A stretch of DNA of 64,000 nucleotides from Pelodera strongyloides (Eukaryota; Nematoda; Chromadorea; Rhabditida; Rhabditidae). Each line of letters opens with the position of its first letter. The first letter of the stretch is position 1. Shown piece after piece: positions 24,675 to 37,065 of this stretch. The position numbers and the translations under genes were made by a program. The stretch spans positions 115,555 to 179,554 of the forward strand of contig JAANDG010000284.1 in assembly GCA_036852015.1 (NCBI GenBank), read 5' to 3'. The notes under the pieces were generated by a model, which saw only the letters and a program-made list of their open reading frames with translations, did not search any database and had not been told where the DNA came from.

Positions 24675-26175
24675 TCTGCAACGAATAACTAAAAAAAGGC
24701 ACACCTATAATTAGCGCAAACTTATTAGACGAATAACAAAGCAGCCAGAATGACGGTGCAATTCTTTATTTTGTACAGACTTTTATTCCGTAAATAATGT
24801 TCTTACTTGTTCTCATTTTTCCATAACATAAAAACTTAAACGAGTACAAAGTCTTTGAAAAGAAAATTGCTTGAGAACGATAAATAATGTGTTATTAATT
24901 AAACTTAAGCTGGCGGAGATTCGTACACAGATCATAACAAAATCAATGCAATATTTTTGTCCAAAATAGCCTACATGGAGAGAGAGAAATTGAGTAGCAA
25001 GAGCTGTACGAAAAAATCCCTTTGCATGTGTGCGTGCTTGTTTATCATGTAGGCGGGCTATTTCGCGGTCAATCGGCTGATAGCCGTTTCGTTGAAATAA
25101 ACAACACAACAATGTGAACACCTCGAGATTTTTGATAGAAATTTGTATTATATATAATTAATAAATACATACGTAGAATAAATAGAATAAATAAATAGAC
25201 GTAAAATGAAACAAAGTAAACGACCATCACCCATGCTCAGCTGGTCCCTGAAAGAGTACCAAATATGTGTGTCAGAATTAATCTAAACCAAAATGCAACA
25301 GGACCGTTTGGGATGGGCACATGAAGTAAACTACAGAAAACTATGGGAAGAATAAGGATGTGGGTTGAGCCATAAAAGTCAGAATAGTATGTGACTGGAT
25401 TCGAAGAATGTTTATTACTCATGAGTGTCATTAGCAGACTTTATTTATTGCCGCAAAATAGCCTTTCGCTGATCTTGATCGCGTTATCTTTGATTTATAG
25501 CATACAATAAATATATGTGAGTCTACAGAAACTCTGCCTTAGGCAATGTTTTTTTGTGATGATTTAAACACATATCCTAGTCGATCAAATCATATTCTTC
25601 AATTATAGTTTCCTCATTATCGATACATAGAGAAGAATACTGAAACTAAAGAAACATTTTAAAATTCGTAATGCAATAATAATTTACAACTAGAAAAAAA
25701 TAATAATAGCGTACGCCGCATACTATTTAGCGCGCGGCATACCGTAGACGGCGTACTGGCATACTGTAGTTGCCGCAAAAGTGCATAGAACGAGAAAATG
25801 CCGTTACGAAAAAAAGGATTTTCGGACATGTTCTTGATTTGTGTTTCAATTTAATTTTGTTTTCTTCCTTTTTTATCAGTGGTTATGTTTAATTTTTCCG
25901 CAAACTGTTTTGTTGTTTATCAAAAAATATAACATCGCACAGAAGTTTTTGTTTGCCCTTTGCTGCTGTATGTGCGAAACCGCATTGATTTTTGTGTCGT
26001 TGTGTTAAAGAAACCCCTTCCGACGAGCATACTTTTTTGGATATTATATATATAAAATATTTGCTTCCTCACGTTTAGAAATATTGTTTCTTTGGCATGA
26101 ACAAAGAACAATAATTTTTATATCGCCCGTTTGATTTGGTGTGTCATTATATAATTTTTTATTTATCTTTTCAGA
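24675..26175. other. intergenic between divergent GST zeta and macro-domain genes
   Basis: Probably contains both promoters. No conserved element is recognised. A GC-richer patch at about 25708-25786 has repeated GTACGCCGC / GGCATAC words of unknown meaning. Confidence 0.4.
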
Positions 26176-28799
26176 ATGGGGATATGTTGCGCTGGCCTTT
26201 GGCACCGCATCCACCGCATAAAGGTCCTAATTATGAAACGATATGGACATAACAACGTTGGCGAGCCTCTGGACACCGGAGTAATGGAAATTCCAAAGGA
26301 TATTAAATGTGAGTTGTCTGCCTTCCGTTTTATTTCTCCAAAAAACACTCTCTATATATAAATGAAGTTAAAAAATTATTTTCAGAACAAAATGAACTGC
26401 CCAATTGAAATACTGGTAATTGTGCGGTGTGCATTTTTCGTGTGCTTTTTTTGTGTGCTTTTATCTTGACCCCCAGTGCACTCACCTTTGTTATAGTGGA
26501 CACGCGATTCATTCAGTATGGGTGCGTTCTGTCACCGCCTTCTGTTATTAATATGCACTGTTTCTGTTTACCTCACCGGTCTCAAATCGCAACGTTGATT
26601 CACAGTAATATGCTTTTTAGCGGAAGAGGAGGTCGAACAGGACACATCACCCATTGTAGAGCCGGAGCTGTCTGCTGCAGTTGCGGATATTGAACCTCGA
26701 ATGGAAGCCGGCTATGATGTATGCATTTTTGTGATTTGTCTTGTTTGCTGCATTAACATATCGGCCATGTGTATCTTTTTTGCCCTACCTGTAATTCCTG
26801 AGTTGAAGAAGTTCACGAGAGTCGGCGTGTGCTACGACAGAAACACATATACGATATGTTATTTGCGGAAAAGCAGCTTGCGCGGACTTTTTTAAGTATG
26901 CCAAGGCTGGGGTCATTGAAAATGTCTGTCAATTGCACTGTTCAATCCCGGATTTTCTTATTTCAGGATAAGTCCAAGTCCCGTGTCAAGATCCGAGTCA
27001 CGCGCTGCCGGGACCTCGTACCCTTCTACAATACTTGTGAGTATGAATCTTACCTGTTTGCTCATGGGACCGGACCAATTAAGTAGACCCATATTTTTAT
27101 GTTTTCGACTCCGTCTTCATACTATTGTGTTTACGCATTGGATATACTAATAACATAGATAGGCAATACCAACAAGCAAATTCTTTTCATTTGTTGATCA
27201 ATACGTGACAACTTATTCCATTATTATAGGTAAAGTCCAGAAAGAGATATTCACAAGGATTTATGTGTGGAAAGGGGATATAACTAAGGTGGAAATTGAT
27301 TGCATCGTCAACGCTGCTAATGCAAAACTGAGTGGCGGTACGTGTTGAATTTATCTTCATTTTTGGTTTTTAGAAATGATTCTGACTTTTGATAAGTTTT
27401 GGTACTAAAATCTGAAAGATTCGTTTTTAGTACTTATTTTGCATAAATCTATGTTTGTCACTGCTTCTTGCGTTGGGTGAATGTATATTTGCTTCAAATA
27501 ATTCTCGGATTGTGTTTGTAGGTGGCGGCGTTAACGGCGCCATACACACAGCCGCCGGGTACACGGAATTGCAGACCGAGTGTCACAAATTTGAAGGATG
27601 TAGGACTGGACGAACCGTCAGCACTGGAGCATGCCGCATGAAACATGTTCAAAGTAAGTTCTTTCAGAATTCTTTTTTTTTTAAATTGTAACTTGTCATT
27701 CTGTGCCCATGAACATATGCATTTCCCTACGAACCCGTTTGATTTAGTTGCCTTCTTTGCACAATAATATTGGAGTTTTGCAGTGGCATAGATTAATTAA
27801 TGTTCTCATCGACGCTCTTTCTAGGGATTCTCCACACAGTTGGCCCGAAGGTCACCAATAACACACCGTCTGACAAGGATCGATCCAGACTGATTAGCTG
27901 CTACAAGACATCTCTTGAACTCGCAATCCACGAAGGTCTTCGTTCTGTGGTAAGCATCATACATTTGTTTAAATGACCCATCACGGAACTTATGGATTAC
28001 GCACGAACTTATTGTTTGCATACGTTTTTGTTTTCTGTATTCAATATGCACTGTATGCAACACTCAATAATATTTCGAGATATGTGAATATTATGCTACG
28101 ACCGTAGACTTACCTCCAAAAACGTTTAGGCATTCCCGTGCATTTCGACTGGTATATTCGGTTACCCATTTGATGAGGCAACTACAGAAGTCTGCAAATT
28201 CGTCGTGGAATTTTTGGCCGAAAAACACAATCAGCTTTCGGTACGTTCTTCTGTCATTGCTATTTGGTGCACCTATCTTATAGTTGGTTTTACAAACATA
28301 ACTCAAAAAAAGGAAGACGACATGTCTCCTTAATTATACCGCTGCTAATAGAGGACACAAATGATCTGTTTGGTTGACAATGAGCATTCAAATCTTATTT
28401 CCCGCAAAGGTTTTGTGCTATTTTCTCATTGAAAAGAGTTGCTTGTCAGTATCTGACCAATTTGTCCAAATGGGTGCTCCTGCTGCGCTTCTAAGTTTGG
28501 TGTTGGCAAAAGTGTCTGGCAAAAGTGTGACGAATGAAAAGATGAAAATATATTCATTAGATAAGCGATTGTACCTTATGTTAGTAACTACGTAGTGTTC
28601 GTGGATGGTTAGTTTTTCTTGTGGCAATATCTAATTATGAAAAATATTGTAGATCGACAAGGTGGTATTCGCCGTCTTCTCTTCCAGTGATCTGAAGAAG
28701 TATGAGGCTGAACTTATGAAGATTGCCCAAAGATTCAACGAGGCAGCGGAAGAAAAGAAGTTCACCAAGAGATCTGGAAAAGACGAAAGGCCTAATTAG
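26176..28799 (+). CDS. macro-domain (MacroD-like) ADP-ribose hydrolase
   Basis: Firm exons: 26176-26308, 26621-26718, 26967-27036, 27230-27337, 27522-27653, 27825-27949, 28130-28240, 28653-28799. Joined directly they give 307 aa in one frame. The macro domain contains IVNAANAKLSGGGGVNGAIH (ADP-ribose binding), HTVGP and the catalytic-loop type CISTGIFGYP. The family removes mono-ADP-ribose from proteins and hydrolyses O-acetyl-ADP-ribose. Residues 1-100 are not part of the domain: a basic start, then an acidic stretch (EEEVEQDTSPIVEPE). Between 26719 and 26966 a further exon is possible (frame VHESRRVLRQKHIYDM, with acceptor CTACGACAG), but I could not settle it. The ATG lies one base after TTTTCAG. 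AATAAA is at 29647-29652. Confidence 0.88.
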
Positions 28800-29670
28800 A
28801 CCGGGGTTCGGTGATGTTTAGTGAGGAGTAGGCGCTATTTAAGATTTGATTTCATTATTTATTGTCATCTTTGATTCAGAACCTAGGTAGTGTGTAGATT
28901 TTGTTTTGTTAGAAGGCTGAAGGATTACATGATGGTAACTGCTTAACTAAATCTTGCACATTATGCAAAGGCGGCGAATAAGTTCCGTTTCCTAGAATTC
29001 TTCTTATTACAAGTTGGTTCCATGCTGTCAAATCCAATTAATTAGGGGTTCTGATTCGTTTATACCTAGTGCCCACCAAGCTAGTTAATTGGAAGCTTGT
29101 TTCATACACTTTTGGATATTGTGCTACCCAGTGAATTTTGCGCAATCCTGTAGTTTTCTCACAAAAACAAAGCAGACTAACTTTTTTCACGTGTTCCTCA
29201 AGCTTTAATATGATGTTCTTTCTGTTTGCTTCCAGTCGATTGATCTCGTCACTTCTGTTCGTCCAATATTTCGTTTTTTTTTCTATTTCGTTTTGTTCCA
29301 TTATGGTTATAAGACGTGTGGGCCCATCGCGACTGTTCATCGGAATTATGTTTGTCTGATTTTATATACGTAAATGATTGTCTATGCCTTTAGAGTGCAT
29401 ACTATTGGAACTAGGATTAGCACTATTGGATTAGCTTGTCGCGCAAGACTTTCTTCATGATTTTAACATAGTTACTGCATTTTTATCTCTGTGCATCTTT
29501 GTTAAGCCAAATTACCTGATTTATTTACTATGGGATGTAAGGCTTCTTGTGGCGCTTCTGGGTTTGTGTTTTTGATTTTTTTGATTGCCAACTTTGATGT
29601 CGCTTTGTGTTGACAGTACTTGTTCTTGAGCCTCGATATGTGGAGAAATAAACTGTGTTTAAAATAAGTG
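28318..29670 (+). repeat. source block duplicated at 35900-37065
   Basis: Covers the last intron, last exon and 3' flank of the macro-domain gene. It is repeated in the same orientation 7.6 kb downstream, starting with ACATGTCTCCTTAATTATAC. Confidence 0.85.
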
Positions 29671-29738
29671 GTGTTTAATATTTAACATAATAAAAGTAAC
29701 AATATTTTCTTTATTGGATATGCCTGTGAGCGTAAGTA

Positions 29739-29822
29739 GGAAACCAGAATCAAAACAACAACGAAAACGACAAGCACCATGGAAACCAGAATCAAAACAA
29801 CAACGAAAACGACAAGCACCAT
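29739..29822 (+). repeat. two tandem copies of a 42-bp unit
   Basis: The unit GGAAACCAGAATC...GACAAGCACCAT occurs at 29739-29780 and again, without change, at 29781-29822. Confidence 0.95.
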
Positions 29823-30296
29823 ATGTGTTTTATCATTTATAAATATACTTTGAAACTTTGAAGCAAGGATGGAAAAGATTCAAGATGCGGTCATTGTGTT
29901 TCAAGTTTCCCACTTTGAAACTTCGTGTATTTTTGCACTGTCAGCAACTCTACATTCCAGAGGCAGTTTTCACCAACATATACTTCTGTCATAAACCTTT
30001 CAAAAAGGTACTTAGGTTGAGTAAATTTTTGAGTGAAGTACGCTGCAATACGCTTTTTGATGGGTTTCATCAACAACCGCTAAGAACGGGATTTGCAATT
30101 TGCCAACCTTGCAAACAATGAAAATAGTGAGTCCGGGATATTTCCACCTTTCTGATTTAACTACGCCTCCCATGCTATAGGCGTACTTCTATCAAAAAGG
30201 TACTGAACCTAAGTACCTTATTGAAATGTTGACCGTACGTGAAACCGTACATACCGCGCGCTTTTGACTGAAGCCCCCTCTTTGACAGAAATGTTG

Positions 30297-30645
30297 GTGA
30301 AAACGGTCTCTGTCCATTATCCGCGATATTCGCGAAAGAAGATCACCATGTAGTTACCGTATTCAGCACCCAAAAATAGCCAAAAAAGAAAACGAGTTTT
30401 TGGACGTGCACCGGTTTGAAAACGAAAAGAAATATGCTATCAATATGAAGAAGCATTTTACTATGCAATACACTGTATTTTAAGTCTCAGAAACGCATAT
30501 TCAAGCTCAACTGCTGTACATTTCCGACGATCTTCTTTCGCGAATTTTGCACACTATGCAAAACAGCTTTCACGTTTGTGTAGGCTGGGAGATTTATCGC
30601 AGAAAATCTGGGGAAAACTTCTTTTACGTGGGCCTGTGCCTTTAA
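30297..30645. mobile_element. remnant of palindromic element
   Basis: ATTCGCGAAAGAAGATCACC near 30330 is mirrored by GATCTTCTTTCGCGAATTTT near 30530. The right end reads GGGCCTGTGCCTTTAA, the same type of terminus as the other TTAA elements. The left end is not clear. Confidence 0.5.
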
Positions 30646-30837
30646 AGTAATATATTTTGTATAGAAACGTTTATGATAAGGATGTTACGAAACTTCTCAT
30701 GTCAACCACATCAATTAAACTTATGGTTAGTCAAGAAGGATAGCATAAAAACAAGCATAACTAGTGAAATCATCAAGTAGGAGTTCACCAATGATTTATG
30801 TAGATATAACGACTATGAATTACTTAAATCCTATGCT

Positions 30838-30983
30838 TTAAATAGTCAGGCTCGCCAAAAGGCTAATTTTCTATTTTGTTCCATAAAATGCATGTCCGCT
30901 TCCACATGAGCTTATTAGGGGCGGAAAGATTGTTGCAATGGTTGCAAAACCCACTCAACTTACGTTTTGTTTTTTATTTGTTT

Positions 30984-31037
<54 letters not shown>

Positions 31038-31254
31038 AAAAATTAAATTTGCAAATAACTGGTATCTCTGTTCTTCTGCTGCGCGTTTCCTGCGAAATAA
31101 GACTCAATCCCACGTTTCCCACCGCAATAAGACCGAAGTCCCATGTTTCCAAAATGAGTTCGTATCCCGCAGTGTTCCCATGTGTAAACTTGTGTGGGCT
31201 TGCATTTTATGAAAAAATAAGGAAATTTTTTTTTTTGTGTGCCTCTTCCTTTAA
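30838..31254. mobile_element. palindromic MITE, family D copy 1
   Basis: The left end TTAAATAGTCAGGCTCGCC and the inner TCCATAAAATGCATG are mirrored by GCATTTTATGAAAAAATAA and the right end CCTCTTCCTTTAA. It contains a poly-T run of about 65 bases (30969-31033). Its right TTAA is shared with the next element. Confidence 0.7.
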
Positions 31255-31978
31255 AGGAGGAGGCTCACGAAATCACAATTTCTTCTTGTTTATGGAAAGA
31301 TGAGGTGTTAGCTTCCAACAAAGATGCCCGAAGAAGCACGCACTTTTAATTAGAAACAAAACAATACAATGCTTTGATTTCTATAAAAGTTCTCTATCTT
31401 AAAGGGATCGGTTCACCTTAAATTGTGTCTGTTTTTTTTTTTTTTTTTTTCTCTAAGGGATAATAAAAAATACAAAAAGTAGTGTTCTATTTCAATACTC
31501 ACGGAGATATTAGGTGAAAAAGTGGTGGATTTATCGGTCCAAAATGGCAAAGGGTAATTGTCCTGCCTTGTTTGTGTAGAGACAATTACCCTTTGCCATT
31601 TTGGACCGATCAATCCACCACTTTATCACCTAATATCTCCTGAGTATTGAAATAGAACACTACTTTTTGTATTCCAAATTTTTATTATCCCTTATAGAAA
31701 ACAAAGAAACAAAAACAGACACAATTTAAGGTGAACCGATCCCTTTAACCTTTATATATGGTTCCTACTGTGTGTCCCGAGCGTATCTGTCTGTCGAGCC
31801 AGGTACCTTCGGGGCACACAATACGATAAATAAATTTGATGAATTCAAAGCACTATACCATATTATTCACTCTATTTAAAAGTTTGTGTTTTACAAGACA
31901 CGTTTATTGGAAGCTAACACCATCATCTTTCGATAAAAAGAAAGGAATTATACACTTCTCGTGAGCCTCCTCCTTTAA
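31251..31978. mobile_element. palindromic MITE, family F, split by a nested MITE
   Basis: The left end TTAAAGGAGGAGGCTCACGA is mirrored by TCGTGAGCCTCCTCCTTTAA at 31959-31978. Inner words GTGTTAGCTTCCAA / TTGGAAGCTAACAC also mirror. The family A element at 31399-31748 sits inside it. Confidence 0.85.
31399..31748. mobile_element. palindromic MITE, family A copy 2 (nested)
   Basis: Ends TTAAAGGGATCGGTTCACC and GGTGAACCGATCCCTTTAA; the centre is near 31570. Clearly homologous along its length to 1741-2103. It is inserted inside family F, so it is the younger of the two. Confidence 0.9.
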
Positions 31979-32100
31979 TGTTCTCTTCCAGTTCACAGTG
32001 GTAAACTGAAATATACTTGTATGAGGTACTATTGAATACCGACATAAAACAACGAAAGACGACAGATCATTAAATATCAGAGGGAACAACGTTCTGGCTA

Positions 32101-34441
32101 TTACGTGTTGTTGTAATGCGATGCAAGCGTCAAAGTGTCACTCCACTTAATTTCATATATGTTATCGCTTGGTAGTCTTTCGGAGTAAAGAAAACCTTTG
32201 TAGGTTTGGTCCCGTTGTTTCACTTCATACATATGAGAACACTTTTTCCCATCTTGTGATATTACTTTCTTTTTTAAGTGCTTCTCCTCGAATAACATTA
32301 GAGGCAGACATCGAAAATAAATTTTGCACCAAGTTGGAAATTTCAACTGTTTTCGAAAAATGAAATTTCGAAAAATGTCAATGTAACTCAATGGCTGCAT
32401 GCGGTAGAATGAAGGTATTGAAAGTTCGTTGTGCTTTTCGTAGTGGTAAGCTACAGAAATTCTCGACCCAAACTCCCATGGAACTTCATGACGAACTTCA
32501 TCAATCACCTGTAAACAATAGTGGTTACAAATAGTATGGAAAGGCTTGGATGACTGCTGGCACATTACATATGACAAACACTGCAAATTGTGAAAACGAA
32601 GAGTAAATATATTATCTACAGTTCTCGCAAATAAATACGTACCTTACCAACTGCTTCTATAGTGGCCCTCAACTTGTCCATAGCTTGCAGGTCGGTTAAT
32701 AGAAGAGTGAGAACCTAAAATTGTAAGCCCAACCATGTGTGGATGCGTTTCGATTAATCCTCCCAGTATGCGCATCTGTACTGTGCAGAAAATTTGTTTG
32801 CTTTGAATAAGCCTTAGTTACGAATTTCGATATGAATTCGGATCAGTAGATTGGCTAAACAATCTAAGCCATTGTTTACTACGCATCCGTTTTATACATC
32901 TTTGACACGATAGAAGGTGATATTTTTACTCAAAATAGATAACACAATAAGCAATACATTTTTATAGGCCCTTCAATCCTATAATCAAAACCAGGGACGC
33001 GTACATGCGACATGCTGCATGCCCCGAAAGCTGTTTCGGTAGGCACATTGTTAGGTGTAATTATAACCAATCGATTATCAACCATAATATGGCCTAGTTA
33101 TGTGTTATCTATTAAACAGTTCGTGTCTTTTCTGATGGAAGTTAGAAAGCATCACGAACCTGCTCTGGTTGTGCCAGGGCAGTACTTTGCACTGTCGGTT
33201 GCGCTGTCGGTTGCGGATTCGGATGCTGATTTCCCTGTAAACAACGCGTTATTGTATCAAAGTAATAGTTAAAAAAAGAAGATCAAAACGACTGATAAAA
33301 CGACATCACGACTGTTTACAAAAGAAGGAATTGGTCGCCTCACTTACACCGTTTTGTTTCTCTTTCTTGTTAATATCGGTGTGTGCATATAATTGTCTCA
33401 CAAAATGCGTAACAATTGGGTATATATAAGCATTGCTTTTCTGTTGGGATCACACCATTTGGCTAGTACTAAATTCGGCAGCGTCTTCGCACAGGACTTT
33501 TTTTTTGAAGTGGTAATGTAAGTATAAACTAAGATTTTCCGTATGTGACTTTCAATTTTCTTTGTTACATGAGTGTAAGTCTTTTTGTGAGTGCCGAACC
33601 TCACGCCAAAGAAAGGTTAAATTTACTGCTAACAATAAGATCCGTTTTTTTTATACATTTTGATTTTTCTTATAATGAAAATTTCCTTTTACTTCCATGA
33701 TAATACACCCTTTGGAAAGACATATACAACCACACCTTGCAGCCTACAACTTTTGCGTTTAGTGACGGCGTCACGCGTCCTCGTAGTAGACGATTGAGAT
33801 CAGCAAGTACCTGCACTTTCACCTTAAAAGGTCAGGCTCACCAAAAGTAAAGTTTTTTCGTTATTTTTTTTTTGTAAATGCATGTCCCTCACACAAGTTT
33901 GCGTGTGGAAAGATCACTGCATAGCATGTACTTTCCGGGGACATATTTGGGATCATTTCCCCACCTGAGTGGACCGCATTTTGAGACACAATATGTTATT
34001 TAATTGTGGTTTAATGTCGACAAAACTTCGTTCCCTTTTATGAGGCACAGCACTGCATTCCAGTACACGCGTTAATTCAAAAAATTTTCATACTGTACAT
34101 TTGCTTTGGTAACTGCGCCAAGTTTATTTCTTGTTATGCAACAATGTTCCAATGTGTAGTGTGGGCACATGCATTTTATGAAAAAAATAAGGAAAATTCC
34201 GCTTTTTGGTCAGCCTGACCCTTTAATCAGTTATAATATAATTAATCACAATAAGAATACTACTAACAAAACTAAAAAGGGCTAGGCACGCTGCAGTCAA
34301 TAAACGACAATAATACTTGAGTAAAGGATTATAATCAAAAGCGGAATACAAACATACATGTTTGTTTGCATCTATTGCTTGTATTAAATCATCAGCCTCG
34401 CCGATAAGGTTGGTTAGTAGAGATGCGAGGGTCTTTCGTTC
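32101..34441 (-). CDS. unrecognised protein family, member 1 (5' incomplete)
   Basis: Exons on the minus strand: 34358-34441, 33736-33810, 33160-33234, 32643-32714, 32101-32508 (TAA at 32101-32103), giving 237 aa. Every exon is a multiple of three and every join is phase 0. The acceptor before 34441 (TGTTTAAG) implies missing upstream exons. Exon 34358-34441 (28 codons, ERKTLASLLTNLIGEADD) matches in length and acidic-helical style exon 41913-41996 of member 2. The third exon is rich in Gln/Pro (QPTAQPTVQ). The last exon carries the family module: WEFGSRISVAYHYEKH, KIYFRCLP, VISQDGKKCSH, SERLPS, ASHY. No function can be assigned. A short minus-strand open segment ending at 34979 after CTTGTAG could be an earlier exon. 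Confidence 0.62.
33824..34226. mobile_element. palindromic MITE, family D copy 2, inside an intron
   Basis: The left end TTAAAAGGTCAGGCTCACC is mirrored by GGTCAGCCTGACCCTTTAA. Inner words TTGTAAATGCATG and CATGCATTTTATG mirror. It fills most of the intron between exons 34358-34441 and 33736-33810 of the gene above. Confidence 0.85.
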
Positions 34442-35059
34442 CTTAAACAGAAAACTCAGAAAAATGTATTGTAGGCGTATAGGAAAATGTTGCATATGTT
34501 TCCATAAAATGATTGTTTGAAAAAATTTTGCAGCGAAGTCTTTTTTTTGTTTCGAAAAAAAACCCTCGTGCACTATGGAAACTTGGTCAATGGGGCACAG
34601 TTTGAATGGGCCGCGCACTCCTGGCACACCTATCGCCCACTTCTCTCCAGAGATGGGCCTATGGTGGGCGAACAAATGACACATGGTAGATTGATCATTC
34701 TACGCAGCGAAACGATCTTTTTTTGCCAGGTACCTTTCATTTTGTTCGCTTGTAGTTTTTATTAGTCGTGTTTTGTTTTTGTTTACAAAGTTTGCTTGTG
34801 CATTGTATTTTATTTGTCAACAACCAGCTTGCTGTTGCCATTTATTGACATTTTTCCGCTAGAAAAAGAATGTTTGCTTTATTCTGGTCACTGAAAACTA
34901 GAAAATCCAGCGTTCCCGTTCTTGCGTACACTTTATACGTTAGATCCATTCCGGAGTCCGTCAGTGTATTACTCAGTCCCTACAAGAAAAGGGATAATGT
35001 GGCTCTAGAATGAATCCAGCGTATGTTTACGTAGCGTGTGCTTATGAGATCTCATTTAG

Positions 35060-35175
35060 TTGGATCTATGGATACGCCAAACCGTGAAACTAGATATGAG
35101 CTTCTCGAATTATATATGTTAGATAATCGTAGAAAGAGAGCAGATGCCAGAATGCTTAGAAAAATACTAGCTGGT
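35060..35175 (+). pseudogene. relic of non-LTR retrotransposon C-terminus
   Basis: The translation contains RETRYELLELYMLDNRRKRA followed by a KILAGK-like end. This is the pattern L..L..RR...D...L.KIL.G found after the reverse transcriptase of CR1/Jockey-type elements. Only this short piece is seen. Confidence 0.55.
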
Positions 35176-35899
35176 AAATGCGGTTTGTCATTTTACAACG
35201 TATGTTTAAATGTAGGTCGTACAATTATTATTGTCGTAGAGGTAGTTCTAAGGTTGTTCTTAAAGGGTGAGGTCCCTCAGAAACCAAAAAAAGTTATTAT
35301 TTTTATTAGATTCCCCGTATCTACCAGAATAACATATTATTGCTCTGTGCTCATGAGCTTAAACACGGCTGCGTGGAAGAGCTAAAACAAACCCATAAAC
35401 CCTTGTTATCGGTCGATAAGACTATAGTACGTTTCGAAATTTTACGCCCTATGCTTGTCAGATGACTTCTTGGCATACACTGGCACATTTTATCTCGCGT
35501 TTATTGGGAGTGTAGACTCATAAAAATGGAATGAAAAGGAAATAATATTTACAGTACAGATGCGCCTTTGGAGTTTTTGAAACCGATTTTTGAAATATTT
35601 TTGAGGAATGGGGGAGGTTTACAATGGAAAGGAGCAATTACGAGAGTCTGAAGGCTAACCCTGTCTTTTGCAAGTTTATTAAACAATTCCGTTATAACAT
35701 TTCCGTTATAACAGTTGTCGTCTTAAAGGGAATGTCAAGCCGGTTTTGCATGTTGGGCTCAAAAAAAAGCTTGCGTTTTGAAGGTAAGGAAAGTGAAAAT
35801 AAAAATAAACAAAAACTTTCATGTAAGAAGAAAAACAATTTCAAACCCCTCCAAAAAACTCCTTCAGTATGGGATTCTAGTCGTGCGGACAGAGCTATC

Positions 35900-37065
35900 A
35901 ACATGTCTCCTTAATTATACCTCTGCTGATAGAGGACACAAACGATCCGTTTGATTGACAATGAGGATTCAAATCTTATTTCCCGAAAATTAGTTTGAGC
36001 TATTTTCTCATTGAACAGAGTTGCTTGTCAGTATCTGACCAATTTGTCCAAATGGGTGCGCCTGCTGCGCTTCTAAGTTTGGTGTTGGCAAAAGTGTCTG
36101 GCAAAAGTGTGACGAATGAAAAGAGGAAAATATATTCATTACACAAGCGATTGTACCTTATGTTAGTAACTACATAGTGTTCGTGAATGGTTAGTTTTTC
36201 TTGGTGCAATATCTAATTATGAATAATATTGTAGATCGACAAGGCTGTATTCACCGTCTTCTCTTCCAATGACCAGAAGAAGTATGAGGCTGAACTTATG
36301 AAGATTGCCCAAAGATTCAACGAGGCAGCGGGAGAGAAGAAGTTCACCAAGAGATCTGGAAAGTTCACCAAGAGATCTGGAAAAGACGAGCGGCCTATGT
36401 AAAACGGGGTTCGGTGCTGTTTGGTGAGTAGACGCCATTCTACATTAAGACCTTGATTTCATGATTTATGCACTGGTCATCTTTTTTTTTAATTTAGGCA
36501 GCATTGGACCTTTTTTATTGGGACACGATCATATTTGCGAAATGTTTAAATAATATGCATAGGCGGGAAAGAGAGTATCCTAGATAGACAACTTCTTATT
36601 CCTATTTGGCACCGTGTTGTCGAATCCAATTACTTATCGTTGATGTCTCGTTTAAAGCAAGATAGTTAATTGGAAAATTGTTTCATACAGTTTCGTTCAG
36701 CGCGTTACCCAATGATTTTTTGCGCAATCCTGTTTTTTTTTTTTCACAAAACGAAGCAGGATAACTTTGTTCACGTGTTCCTAAAGCCATTGTAATCAGT
36801 TGTGCTTTTTGTTATTCACGTCTATTGATCTCGTCACCTCTGTTCTCCACTTCACTTTTAAGTGCGCTATGTCTTACTTAATCCGTTAATATCCAAAGTG
36901 TTGGATCGCCTTTAATTTGCGGACTTATTTTACGGATGTAAGGCTTCTTGTGTTGCTTCTGCCTTTGTGTCTCTCATTTTGATTTCGACTGATCAATATC
37001 GCGGTGTGTTGACATTAGTAGTGCTACTGGGCATCGATATGTAGATAATAAAGTTTTTTAAACCA
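35900..37065 (+). repeat. duplicated 3' end of macro-domain gene
   Basis: Direct copy of about 28318-29670 with many substitutions and small gaps: intron, last exon and 3' flank up to AGATAATAAAG. The 5' part of the gene is absent. Confidence 0.85.
36235..36402 (+). pseudogene. orphan last exon of macro-domain gene
   Basis: It follows a preserved acceptor (TATTGTAG) and stays in frame for 55 codons plus TAA (IDKAVFTVFSSNDQKKYEAE...). It includes a 21-bp tandem repeat of AAGTTCACCAAGAGATCTGG. No macro-domain exons precede it, so it cannot make the enzyme. It could only be used if spliced to other exons. Confidence 0.8.

Noticed and set aside
26701..26895. 64-aa hydrophobic frame across the macro-gene intron
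   Set aside because: It follows a normal donor (GATGTATGC) and is not in frame with the macro-domain exon at 26967; probably intronic.
28374..28595. 73-aa frame that recurs at 35995-36177
   Set aside because: Looks conserved only because the macro-gene intron was duplicated. It lies inside the last intron and has no start context or splice logic.
35038..35385. 115-aa gene on the plus strand
   Set aside because: Only about 40 residues resemble a retrotransposon C-terminus; the rest runs into a TTAAAGGG repeat end.
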